Origin: Conidiobolus incongruus B7586
Lineage: Eukaryota; Entomophthoromycota; Entomophthoromycetes; Entomophthorales; Conidiobolaceae
DNA length: 16,354 bases
Assembly: GCA_000697335.1 (NCBI GenBank)
Contig: JNEM01008689.1
Location: forward strand, 1 to 16,354
Direction of reading: 5' to 3'
Below the pieces are notes generated by a model, which did no database searches, was not told the origin of the DNA, and worked only from the letters and a program-made list of their open reading frames with translations. The first letter of the stretch is position 1; each line of letters begins with the position of its first letter. Both the position numbers and the translations under genes were made by a program. Below are positions 1-10,817 of the stretch, one piece after another.

Positions 1-354
1 TTAAATTATAACTTAATATAATATATATTTAAAATAAATATTAAATATTAAAACAATATATTATTTAAAAGTTAAATAATATTTAATGTTTAATTTAATA
101 TTTATTTAAATTATTAAATTTTAATTAAATAATTAATATTTTAATTTGGATTTATTTTAATATATTAACTCACAATATTTTTTATTGAATATAATAATTA
201 AAAAAATTTTAAAAATAAAATTTAATTTGAACTATAAATAAAAATGAATTTTAAACTAAAAATTGATATAAATGAAATATTCAATAATATATAAAAACGA
301 TTTGTTATGATATATTAATCTATTATAATTCTAAATTTGATATAATTATTGAAA
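1..354. other. AT-rich flank downstream of NOP14
   Basis: This stretch is almost pure A/T with no convincing coding content in any frame. It holds the 3' untranslated region and terminator region of NOP14, which ends at 355 on the minus strand. Several minus-strand AATAAA-like hexamers occur by composition, and no single one stands out as the poly(A) signal. Confidence 0.5.
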
Positions 355-3292
355 TTATTTCTTCTTTGTTTCGTGAGAAAACTTCTCTTCAGAGCCTTGA
401 GTACGAGAGAGTTCACCCATAATAGCTTTAACTTTGGCTTGATATGCTTTATCATTTTGTTTAATTTCAGCCAATTTCTCTCTTGCCAAGAATTGAGCAT
501 CCTTTCTCAATTCACGGATTGCTCCCTTAGTTTCCTTCTTCAATTGGCTCTGAAGTTTTCTCATTTCAGCACGGTCTCTATCAGGATCATAATGCTTGTC
601 AAGTGAATAATTTTCTTGGAATTTGGGTAGGACAGTCTTAATAGCCACTGGCTTATGGCGTTGAAGCTGTAATGATACATTTTGCTTTGTAGAAGAGTTG
701 ATTAAATCAGTAACATTCTGAAGAGTACTTGAGATCAAATCCTAATAGAGAGTTAGTATACATGAAAAGGATAATATATTGTAAACTTACAGTGTATGCT
801 TCAGAGAGTTTAGAATGATCAACATATGACTGGAGTAAGGTGCGGAAGGGATCTGCCATTTGAGTAAATGCGGGAATATCTTGATATAGACGAACAAATC
901 TAAGGAGCATATTGCAGCTTACGCTTAATAAAGCCCCAACATAAGAGTCACTCTGGAAGTATTCATGTTCACTGAATTTGAATAAGCTGAATTTAAGCTG
1001 ATTTTGACTTGGCTCAGATGGGAACTTGGAAGAGAACTTGAAAGAAGGATGAGAGAGAATTTGGCGATTGTGAGGGAGGAATGATAATAGTTTCAAATCA
1101 TCTTTAACAGACAATGGACTAATAAGATATAGAATATTGAAGATGACACTAATGACTTCAGGAATGAAGCGTTTAGATAAACTCTGCATATCCAAGAAAA
1201 TGCCACATAAAAATAGCTGTTTACCAAGCTGATCAGGGCTTGAATAATTCATTTGTGACAAATATTGGCCGATTAATAAATTTGCAGGTGTAATGATAGC
1301 ATGATAGTAATCGGAAGCTGAAAATAGCTGAGAAAAGAGCTTGAGAATAACCAATTGGCCTAAAGTAGGGGCATCCTCGTTATCTTCCTGGTTAAACTCA
1401 TCCCTAAAGTTCTGTAATTGCTCTAAAGCAAGTTGAGCAATGTGGTCTGGGAATTGGGATGCAAGCTCAGTAATATGTTGAATGACCACATCAATATCCT
1501 TTGAGGGGAAAGGATCTATGAGAGTAATATCATGAAGATATTCTAGAAGGAATCCTAACAACAATTGAAGCTTTTCTTTGTTCAATGGAGATAGTTTGAC
1601 GTGATAGATAACACGAATACGAGATAAAACAGTGTGTTTGTTCTCTGGACTATATTTAGATATGAGAGAAGTGAATTCGTCGTAAGTAGTAGGGCAAGTA
1701 AAAGTGTATGGAATTTCTTGATCTTGAGATATATTAACTGATTGTTTAGAGCGTTTAGAGGGAGGAGAATCGACTTCAGCATCAGAGTCAGAAACAGCCA
1801 ACTCATCATCTCTATCTTCCAGGTCTAAATCTGACAGATCTTCTTCGTCATCTCCTTCTTCATCGTCATCATCGCCATCGCCATCGTCATCGTCATCGTC
1901 ATCGTCATCTTCTTCTTCTCCTTCACTTTCATCAATTTGATATTGTTTCAATCCATCTCCAATGTTGAGAGACTGGCTTAGACCTTCATATTCACCATCA
2001 TCTAAATCGTCTGCTTGACTAGGACGAGTTGGCTTTGAAGATTTAGATTGCTGGGCTTCATCATCACTATCATCTTCAGTATCAGAGTTCAATCCCTGCA
2101 TACGTCTGAGTCGATGTCTTTCAAGTTTTTCCAAGCGATTCTTTTCTTCAAGGGCTTGCTCTTCCTCTGTTTTCAAGCGATCTGAGGCTTTTGCGCGCTT
2201 ATCAAATGCTAATTGGCGAACGAACTGGTCATACTGGTCAGCTTGCTCAGGTTCTTCATCGTCAGATTTAGATAGATCAGCTTGCTTAAATAACGACGAT
2301 TGCGAGACAAGAGGCTTTCTATTACTCTTATTGGTCATTAAAAGTCCTTTGATTTCCTTTAACTCCTCGTCCAGGTCCATTCTTAACTGATCATCATCTT
2401 CCTTGAGCTTTTGTCTCTGATATTTGTGCATTTTGCTCTTAGCAATCACCTCCTTCATTACTTCTTGTTTGGATTTTTTTCCATCCGAATTTTCACCAGT
2501 GCCGAGATCAAAACCACCAAAATGTAATGCAGACACAGTATCCTTATCAATCGCACCTATCATAGTCGTGAGGTCAAACCATAATTTAAATTATATATTT
2601 TATAGAATACCTTTGTGGTCATCTTCATCAGAAAGATATAGATCATCTAAATTTTCCATGTCACCTAAGTTTTGACCATAATGGGTTAAATCTTCTTCCT
2701 CTTCTAATGCAAAAACTGTAGATCCTTTGGCTTTTCTCTAATATATATTTTTAGTATTTTGTAGCAGAAAGATTTGGGATATGATATACTTGTTTTTCTT
2801 TGGTAAATCTTGCTAAGATTTTGTCTTCAGGGTTCATATTGGTGTCATTTTCTCCAAAACGTTTATCAATTAAACCTCCTGCTTTATGCTTATTTTTATA
2901 CTCGACAAGTAAAGATTTTTTGCGCTATTCAAGGATTGTTAGAAATGAATATAAAGAAAAAAGTGACAGGTTACATTTTCATTTCCAATTTGTTTACTTT
3001 TAGTAGGCTTACCAACAACCTGTTTAGATCCTCCCAATATCTTATTTTTGACTCTATTATGTTTAAGTTCAAAAGGGTTGAAAAGATCTCTGATTGTTTC
3101 CACTTTTTTGGAATAAGTTTCATCATTGCCTTTCGTCCCGCCGAGTTTAGCACGCTGCTTTTTCTTTAATCCTCCTTTATGAATACCTCCAGAGTTAATA
3201 CCAGCCTTATGGATAGCTTGCTTTAATTGTTTGAGAGCCGAGGCATTGGTCCCTTTGGATTGATCTTTAGTACTTTGTTTATAAATACCCAT
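355..3292 (-). CDS. NOP14: NOP14, 40S ribosome biogenesis factor (5 exons, 910 aa)
   Basis: Nucleolar U3 snoRNP-associated protein of the small-subunit processome, needed for 18S rRNA maturation and 40S assembly (family knowledge). Exons on the minus strand: 3292-2975, 2924-2790, 2737-2611, 2556-791, 741-355; introns of 50, 52, 54 and 49 nt join in frame. Family landmarks in order: basic N-terminus; [28 protein letters not shown] (about 95-105); [11 protein letters not shown] and [10 protein letters not shown] (about 123-151); [32 protein letters not shown] (about 220-235); [13 protein letters not shown]; an acidic stretch (about 402-453); [13 protein letters not shown]; and the basic C-terminus [19 protein letters not shown] then [19 protein letters not shown]. 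At 910 residues it is slightly longer than yeast (about 810) or human (about 857) NOP14, partly because of the acidic stretch. The start is the ATG of the first exon, just ahead of a typical Lys/Gly-rich NOP14 N-terminus. Intron 1 hides the junction N-R ([19 protein letters not shown]). Confidence 0.95.
1862..1909 (-). repeat. GAT/GAC codon repeat encoding the NOP14 acidic tract
   Basis: A near-regular run of GAT and GAC codons with a few GGC and GGT-like interruptions encodes an Asp-rich tract inside exon 4 of NOP14, around residues 410-425. It sits within a wider Asp/Glu-rich, probably disordered segment. Acidic tracts are normal in NOP14 proteins, but this one is a simple-sequence repeat at the DNA level and so is likely to vary in length between strains. 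Confidence 0.8.
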
Positions 3293-4483
3293 ATTGATGA
3301 GTATTTAATGATTTCAGAAATAGGTATTATCCAAGTTAAATAATTTTAAATTGTAAAATTGGTTTTATATTTAACAATATTTTTGAATTATATTTCTTAT
3401 TACCGATTTTAATTAAATCGAAGGGCCATATTTGTGAATATTTTTTTATGATTTGATTTAAATTCAACAAATCTTTTATTATTAATTATGGGATTTCTTT
3501 AAATATTAACATTAGTGCTTGGGTTAGTTTAATTCTTTGCGAATTAATTAATTTTTATTGGCTTCACTTTTATATACATAATATATCAATTTATTTTGAT
3601 ATTGTTTAAATACAAAATAAAATATAATTTTGATAAAAGTAATTTCCTGAATTATCACTATTATTAATATAATAGATGGTATCTACATTTTAAATATTTA
3701 AATTTAAAATATTTATATAAAATAAATTAATATAACTTTACCTGTGGTAGACAAACCCTAATACAAATTAATCATTTTACATATTACCAATTTAAAATGA
3801 TTACTAAATTATTAATATTTATAATGCCAGAAACAATACAATTTATTTCTCCACATTTAATATGGTTATATTTTATCTTGTTATAATAATTTTTAGATAT
3901 TTTTGGATGTGGTATTGATTTATATTTAATTAAAATTACAAAAACAAATAACCTAATATATTTTTTCTAATTGATTATCAATTATACATGTTATTTTTGT
4001 TATAACAAGTTTGAATAATTCTGTTCACAAGTATTTGAACTTGATTCCAAATATATACTGTCTGTTTTTATTAAAGAGTAATGGTTGCTCTATCTACCTT
4101 AAAATTTGCAATACTCTGAAATTCAAAATTAAACAAATGTTTATGTTATATTAAATAATTCAATTTTGAAATTGTTCTGAAATACACAAAAATAAACATT
4201 TTATTTTTATTTTGATTAGATCTTTTTAAATTACTAATTATTATCCACTGAAATACATATCAAGACAATAAATATAAGTATAAAAATTATTAAATTGAAA
4301 ATTAAACAAATGCTATGAAATTTAATATTATAATACAAGACTTCATTAACTTTATATTGGTATATTTCCAAAATATGTTCTAACATTATCTCCTATTTCC
4401 TATTAAACCTTCATTAAGTTGTCTTTAATATAATTATACAATACTTTATCTTCAATCACTTCTAAGTTAAAATCTATATTTTC

Positions 4484-4506
4484 ATATATATATATATATA
4501 TATATA
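4484..4506. repeat. (AT)n microsatellite
   Basis: Eleven uninterrupted AT units inside the divergent spacer. It is the only clean dinucleotide run of this length in the window. Confidence 0.9.
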
Positions 4507-5121
4507 ATTAAATACTTACACTAAAAGAGTTTAAATTGAAATTAATATGCTAAATACAATTAATAAATTGTCAGTATTATAAAGAACATGATTAGTATAT
4601 TTAATAGGTTTAAACTAAATTCTACAAATCCAAAATTTTTCAATTAAATATATATTTTGGAACAACAAAAATAAAATTGATGAATTAAATCCAAATCAAT
4701 TAAAACTACCATTATAGTTCATATAATCATTCCCTTTAGCATATTAATATTGATGCCCAATATCAAAATCTAATAGCTTCAAGTAATTATATTTATATTT
4801 AGTATCTTATTCTTATATCATATTAATCATTAGTATTAAATTTTAATAGCTTTATTCTTGTGATTTTTAGTAACATTTAACAACATTTGATTGGTGGATT
4901 TTGAATAATTTTCATTTAGTCAGAAAAATGTGAATGAATAAAATAAAATGGTACAAATTAAAGATTCAAATATTTAATGAATGAAAAACTGAGTTTAATA
5001 TCTTGCTTTAAACTAAAATTCATTTATTTCAATAGAAAAAACTAAATTGTTATTATAACAATAACATCAAAATATATTATTTATTTATGAACTAACGTAA
5101 TATTTTACTTTAACAACACTA

Positions 5122-5205
5122 CCTCTCATTTATTCATTTTCTCTCTCGCCGTTTTGATTCCAACTTCAATTTTCTGCATTTTTCAACCCCACCTTTCGAT
5201 CAAAA
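5122..5205 (+). promoter_or_regulatory. Pyrimidine-rich leader upstream of the USP10-like gene
   Basis: Directly ahead of the ATG at 5209 the composition shifts from A/T-only to C/T-rich, with CTCTCAT, TTTTCTCTCTCG, CAACCCCACC and similar blocks on the plus strand. Pyrimidine-rich tracts close to the transcription start are common in fungal promoters and 5' leaders, so this probably marks the core promoter or 5' UTR. No TATA box position can be assigned in such A/T-rich sequence. Confidence 0.4.
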
Positions 5206-5208
5206 TTC

Positions 5209-7590
5209 ATGATTCAAACCGACACTAAACACAACGGTAACTCTCGTCAGCGCAGCTATAACAGAAACAAACCCACTTCAGATAATTATTATTCCTCACC
5301 TGGATCAGCAAATTATTCCAATCCTTATCATTACCCTAATCCCTACTATCCCCAAAGAAAATATCCAAATCCTTACAATTCAAACCTTCCTCCGAACCAG
5401 TATGCCGTTTATCCTCCCTATTATTACCCAAATCCCCATTTCCTTCCTTCTCAATATATGAATCCCTCTTACATCCCTTCATATATACCTTATGCCGTAC
5501 ATCCAACTTTCGAATCCCAGCCTCCTATGATATCACCAAAATTACAGCAACTTTTGGAAATCTCTTTTGGTGAATTTTCTACTAACGATCCACTTATTAA
5601 TAACATAATACCTAAACTAACAGAAGAAATTAAGGTAAATATTTTTTTAATTTCTATATATTATATATTAATAATATTTTAGCTTCCTTGGTCTAGTAAT
5701 CCTTTACAGACTCCTTCTAATTCAGAATTTTCTTCTCCATCTGCTGAATCGACTTATCCAAGACCAAATTTTGCCCATATTTCTAAATCATCAGAATATT
5801 ATACTCATAACACCTATATAAATGACCAAAATCCTCATTCTGTTCCGTCTTCAGTTTCTTCCCAAGGTTCTAATTATTCGATTCAAAAAATAAAAGCAGA
5901 ACGCAATGATAGTAAATCTGCTACACCTAATTTTAAATTATCGCCCTCAGCTCCTGTATTTATACCCAAGTCAGCCCTCTCAAGTACACTTGCCAAGTCG
6001 ACGGCTCCTTCTAAACCGGCTCCTGAAGTTAAGAAAGAGACCTGCAGTGAACAGAATATTAATGGTTCAACTAAAACCGAAATGCCCAAAAATGAAACCG
6101 ATGAATTACCCCAATCTGAACCTACAGTATTTGATCAATTAGAAGCTTCTATTTCCCCTCCACCATCCCCCAAGCCTAAAACTACTTCTGCTTGGACTAA
6201 CCCTATCAAAATCAACAACGATTCGAAAATATCACCAATTTTCCAACAAGATTCTACTATTCAAAAAGAAGAGGAGAAACCTAAAACTCCTTCACCTCCT
6301 CCAGCCCAAGTCTATTCCAAAACTGAAATTATTAAAGACGAACCTGATAACACCGCAGGTACTGCTAAGAAACCAGCATTTAACTGGGCTCAAGTGGTTA
6401 AGAAATCAGAATCCAACAAAATCAACACATCCATATTAGCACCTCTTCAATCTGCTTTTGAAATCAGTTATGGTCCTCCAAAGAAAAATATTGCAGCTCT
6501 ATTTAGCGATACCGTCATATCTTTATCACCTGTATTAATCCATCCTCGCGGTTTGGTAAACAACGCTAATGTTTGTTACATGAACTCCATTCTCCAAACA
6601 CTACTTCATTGTCCTCCATTTTTTAACTTGATTCGCCAAATTGGAAGCCGTGTGTCTCAACAGCACCCAACTAGTCCAACTCCTTTGCTAGATGCCATGG
6701 TTACATTTATGAAACAATTTGATATTCAAACCAATTCCAAAGATCCAATGATTCAAGGAGAAGATTTGAATTCTGAATCATTTTATCACTCTTTACGAAA
6801 TATTAATCGTTTTGTCACATCCAAAGGTCAGCAAGAAGATGCTGAAGAGTTTTTAAGCTTCTTATTAGATCATTTACATGAAGAAGTTCTCGATACTTTT
6901 AATAAAGAAGGTTTGGAAATGGATTTCCAGGTAGTACCGGGACGTCAAAGCTTCCTAAGGCTATTCAAGAAGCAAGGTTCTAGTTCTGAAAAAGCACTCC
7001 CTATCAAATCTACTCCTGTCACCAGCATTTTTTCTGGCATAATGCACTCCATTCTCACTTGTCCTGGAGATAACCCTTCTAAAACTACTGAAGTCTTCCA
7101 ATCACTTCATCTTGACATTACTCCAGATCATATCCAAACTATCGAACAGGCTCTGTTGGAACTCTGTGCTCCTGAGAATATTGAAGGATATATCAATTCT
7201 AAAGGAGAATCTCTCACTGCTGTCAAACAAGCCTATTTCGAAACAATGCCCCTTGTACTTTGCCTACATCTCAAGAGATTCGTTTATGATCCTCTTAAGG
7301 GAATATCAAAATCGCATAAAAAGATTGATGTTAAATCTAAACTCACAATCCCTCCTCAAATGTTTTCTAAAAATCGCACCCAAACGCAGCCAGCAAACTA
7401 TCAGCTTTTTTCCATTGTTTATCACCATGGCGAATACTCTGGTGGCGGTCATTACACTTGTCGAATTTTACGTGGCGATGGTAATTGGCTATATTTCAAC
7501 GACACTCAAATTATATCTATTCCACAAAATCAAGCCAATCAACTCCAGGACGAATATTTACCATACCTTCTATTCTATTGCGCTATATAG
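5209..7590 (+). CDS. USP10: USP10/Ubp3-like ubiquitin-specific protease (2 exons, 777 aa)
   Basis: Cysteine deubiquitinase of peptidase family C19. USP10 and yeast Ubp3 act with G3BP/Bre5 on cytoplasmic targets including 40S proteins (family knowledge). Exons 5209-5634 and 5683-7590, joined across a 48-nt GTAAAT...TTTAG intron in phase 0. Residues about 35-100 are Tyr/Pro/Asn-rich low complexity. FGEF lies at 120-123. Residues about 145-430 are disordered and Ser/Pro/Lys-rich, with NWA (376-378) resembling the SWASLF segment of USP10. The USP domain spans about 430-777: HPRGLVNNANVCYMNS with oxyanion Asn438 and nucleophile Cys440; GQQEDAEEFLSFLLDHLHEE; LCLHLKRFVYD; YHHGEYSGGGHYT with His732; and YFND with Asn748 as probable third triad residue. 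The LIHPRGL and NVCY region follows USP10 rather than other USPs. The N-terminus is less certain than the catalytic domain; the ATG at 5209 is the first one after the pyrimidine-rich leader. Confidence 0.92.
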
Positions 7591-8417
7591 TATGAATAAC
7601 TTATACTATAATCATTTCTACAAATCCTATTATCAACTTCAAAATCATACCGTATTGATTTTTCTTCGAGTTTTACATAACCGTCTTCCTCTCATATATT
7701 CTTGATCTTTCAGATTTCGCAAATGTCTCCAAATTTTATAGATTATCCAATTCAAAATTTTCAACATAGTAATATTCAAATATTATTATAACTTTGAGTC
7801 TGTTAATTCAAGATAATCATTGTATGGAATCTATATTTGTGTATATTATTGTTAATTTATGAATATTTCATAATTAACTGTTTATATGATCGCCTACAAC
7901 AGTATTTAATCAAAAAAAAATCGATTCTATATTTTATTAAACAATAAAAATTGATAAAATATACCTTTTTCACTTTTTTGATTTGATATAAAATTAATTT
8001 CATATTATCTCATTTTAAGATAGGTTTATTAATGTTTTTAGGTGTTTTTTTTATTGTTTGATTTTTGATTATATATAGAAAAAAAATTCTAACTTGATAT
8101 AACTATTTGTATCATATTTAAAATTTCTTATTTTAATTTAATAATTTTTATTATGATATATTTATTTATTTAATTCAAAATCACTTTTTTATCAAAAGTT
8201 TCATATAAAATAGAGCTGATATTCAAAAAATAAAATTCAACTAATCCCATAAAATTAAATGGATTAATGTGAATAATTTACTACGATTACGACATCAATA
8301 TCATTGAATCAAATTAAAATATAACATACTCAACAATTGATTAACAATTTAATATTATTAATCTTTTATTTTTAATCATTAACAATATCAAATATTTTTT
8401 ATTAAACATATTACAAT
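7591..8417. other. Intergenic region between USP10-like gene and RPN8
   Basis: About 0.8 kb of A/T-rich sequence between two genes in tandem. It holds the 3' UTR of the upstream gene (possible AATAAA at 7942-7947) and the promoter of RPN8. I see no gene, no RNA gene and no proteasome-gene promoter motif that I can name here. Confidence 0.5.
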
Positions 8418-9493
8418 ATGGTTCAATTAGAAACTTCAGTTGTCTCTTCAAGTGTAATTCCTGAAAAAGTCACTGTTCACCCTTTAGTGCTACTATCTGT
8501 AGTTGACCATTATAATCGAGTTGCTAAAAACACCAGAAAAAGAGTTGTTGGTGTATTATTAGGTCAGAATAATGGTAAATACATTAATGTAGCCAATTCT
8601 TTTGCAGGTATATACAAAAATCAATGTGGCTATTAAAACATTCGCTTACACCTCTTTAGTTCCTTTTGAAGAAGATGAAAGAGATCCTAAAGTATGGTTT
8701 TTAGACCATAATTATGTTGAGAGCATGGAAGCAATGTTTAAAAAAGTTAATGGTAACATAGAATGGTTTATTTTTGTTAATATATTTCTTATTTTTTTGT
8801 TCAGCTAAAGAAAAAATGATTGGATGGTATCACAGTGGTCCCAAGTTAAGACCTTCCGATTTGCAAATTAATGAGCTATTTAGAAATTTCACACCAAACC
8901 CTGTGTTAGTTGTAGTTGATGTTAAGCCTAACGATGTTGGAATTCCAACTGATGCATATTTTGCTGTTGACGAAATTCAAAAGGATGGTAAATCAGCTAG
9001 TAAAACTTTCATGCATTTATACTCTGAAATTGGAGCTGAAGAGGCTGAAGAAATCTGCGTGGAACATCTTTTAAGAGACATTAAAGATAATGCCATTGGA
9101 ACTCTATCCACTAGAATTGGTAATCAAGTTGATTCCCTCAAAGGCTTGGAAAAGCGAATTCTTGAAATGCACAACTACGTCTCTAGTGTCGTCAACCAAG
9201 ATTTACCTGTCAACCATGAAATTATCTATAATCTCCAAGACATGTTTTCTCTCTTGCCTAATTTGGACGTCTTAGAAACTGCCAAAGCATTCTCACTTAA
9301 AGCAAATGATCAGTATATGATCATTTATCTCTCATCACTAATCAGAGCTGTGATTGCTCTTCATAATTTGATCAATAACAAAATTACCAATCGCGATGCT
9401 GAAAATCTTGAAATTAATGAAGCTCAAGCTGCCCTATCTAAGCTCCAAGAAGTCTCAACCGAAGACAAGAATTCTACAGAAATGGAAGAATGA
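8418..9493 (+). CDS. RPN8: RPN8/PSMD7, 26S proteasome lid subunit (3 exons, 323 aa)
   Basis: Non-catalytic MPN-domain subunit of the 19S regulatory lid, partner of the deubiquitinase Rpn11. Exons 8418-8607, 8660-8752 and 8805-9493; both introns are 52 nt in phase 1, and the junctions restore NSFA|VPFEEDE and [14 protein letters not shown]. The MPN domain covers about residues 17-150 ([61 protein letters not shown]). The zinc-binding JAMM motif is degenerate: GWYHSGP has Gly106 where an active enzyme has a second His, as in all Rpn8 proteins. The C-terminal part has the hallmark [37 protein letters not shown]-like [17 protein letters not shown] and [16 protein letters not shown]. The tail is short and acidic instead of the long Lys-rich tail of the human protein. 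Full length for the family (human 324, yeast 338). The start is the only ATG ahead of the conserved N-terminus. Confidence 0.97.
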
Positions 9494-9504
9494 TTCTTCA
9501 GATC

Positions 9505-9510
9505 AATAAA
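9505..9510 (+). terminator. Candidate poly(A) signal of RPN8
   Basis: AATAAA occurs 12 bases after the RPN8 stop codon and just before a perfect hairpin. Its position fits a poly(A) signal, but the hexamer is expected often by chance in such A/T-rich sequence. Confidence 0.4.
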
Positions 9511-9520
9511 TCATCCTTTA

Positions 9521-9538
9521 GTTATATTGTAATATAAC
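9521..9538. repeat. Perfect inverted repeat downstream of RPN8
   Basis: GTTATATT, two bases (GT), AATATAAC: an eight-base-pair stem with almost no loop, 28 bases after the RPN8 stop codon. It could mark the 3' end of the transcript or be a protein-binding dyad; nothing in the sequence decides. Confidence 0.5.
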
Positions 9539-10020
9539 ACTGAAAATCATTATTTTTTATAGTTTATTCTATATTCAATAAATATTATATTTTTAATTTT
9601 TCTCAGATATTTATCAATGATCTATATATGCCATCAATATAATTATGACTTTAATATTTATTAAGTCTATCTTTTATCATTAATATTTCATCTGAAACAA
9701 TTTGTGTTTATATTTCAATTAACTATTATAATCTAAATTTTTATTAAACCCTCATTAAACAAGTTGTAATAAATAATTTCAATAGTACTCAGAACATTTG
9801 TTTTAAATTTCAGGGTATATAGTCCACATGCAGGTATATTGTTGAACCAAAAGTATTAATGACTATTTTTTAATCTTTTATTAACATTTTATACAGAATG
9901 AGGTTGATATAGTGCTTCAATAAATTTTATCCTATTATTATCAAAAATAAATTTCCAATATTATATAAATGATATTAAAGCTATATGATCAAGATTGCAC
10001 CAAGCCTAAGAGTTTGAAAC

Positions 10021-10041
10021 TTTAAAATGTTTCATTTTAAA
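10021..10041. repeat. Inverted repeat, nine-base arms
   Basis: TTTAAAATG, three bases, CATTTTAAA: a perfect nine-base-pair stem in the middle of the convergent spacer. It follows a slightly G/C-richer pocket (9990-10020). No function can be assigned. Confidence 0.5.
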
Positions 10042-10805
10042 AAATGAATTTAATATTGCATCATACAATATTTTTCAATATATTCTCAGAATAAATACAA
10101 TTAGTAATGATTAAATATTTTAATATATATTTGAAAAAAATATATTTGATTTTTACCCTATTGCTGAAAATATGATAATATAATAATATAATAAAAATTT
10201 AAAATAAAAACTGTATTATTTGTGCTATCATATTCCAATTTGAGCAATTAAAAAATGTATTAAATTGTTAATGATATTCAATAATTATTGGATAGTATCT
10301 ATTAAACACTGATATCATACCATAGAAAAACAATCTCAATGCATTATTTTTTTTATTCAGTATAACATCACTATATATAGAAATTGATAAATGAAAATTT
10401 CATTATTGAATTAAAAAGTTTGCAATTAAACAAAATTTTGAAATAATTGAAATATGATAATTGAATTTGCAAAAATAATAAATATTATTATTTCCCTTAT
10501 GGAAGTTTACATGATTAAATATATTATAATTTAAAATTTAAATTCAAAAACAAAGTATATCTGTATTAAAACAATAGTTTAATTTGAGCTTGCTATTTAT
10601 AGCGTAATTTGGTATAAGAAATGTTCACCAATCAAATACACAAAAATTTAATAAAAAACCGTGGTAAATGATTTATTTGAATAATGTTATTTTTGGATAA
10701 AAATTATTGATATTAAATTAAATTTTGCTCAAATACTTTTATAAATTTTTGTTTTGAATAAAACTCACTATATAACTTTCAAATTTTATAAAAAATATAT
10801 TTTTT

Positions 10806-10817
10806 TGATGCGCATCA
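10806..10817. repeat. Twelve-base palindrome TGATGCGCATCA
   Basis: A perfect palindrome with two CpG-type steps around GCGC in a stretch that is otherwise almost pure A/T. It could be a dimeric transcription factor site, but it lies far from either gene start (both flanking genes end toward it), so this is only a description. Confidence 0.5.

Larger units (their letters stand above)
3293..5208. other. Divergent intergenic region between NOP14 and USP10-like gene
   Basis: About 1.9 kb separates the two divergent start codons. No open frame of note, no tRNA and no recognisable repeat family is visible; the base composition is strongly A/T. It must hold both promoters. A CCAAT box read on the minus strand (ATTGG at 3358-3362) lies about 66 bp upstream of the NOP14 start, and a short dyad (CGATTT, five bases, AAATCG; 3404-3420) lies just beyond it. 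Both are weak evidence in this composition. Confidence 0.5.

Noticed and set aside
2810-3169. Plus-strand open frame of about 119 codons over NOP14 exons 1 and 2
   Set aside because: It is antisense to two exons with clear NOP14 similarity and shows no recognisable protein features.
4401-4422. Shared 22-base motif TATTAAACC-TCATTA-AGTTGT at 4401-4422 and 9742-9767, with a four-base insertion
   Set aside because: In sequence this A/T-rich, matches of about 15 in 16 between two spacers of this size are expected by chance, and there are no repeat boundaries.
5683-5730. PAM2-like segment (LQTPSNSEFSSP) after the USP10-like intron
   Set aside because: The spacing from Leu to Phe and Pro is one residue off and the conserved Ala is missing.
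7112-7705. Plus-strand open frame of about 197 codons overlapping the USP domain
   Set aside because: It lies out of frame within the conserved catalytic domain; a shadow of the real gene.
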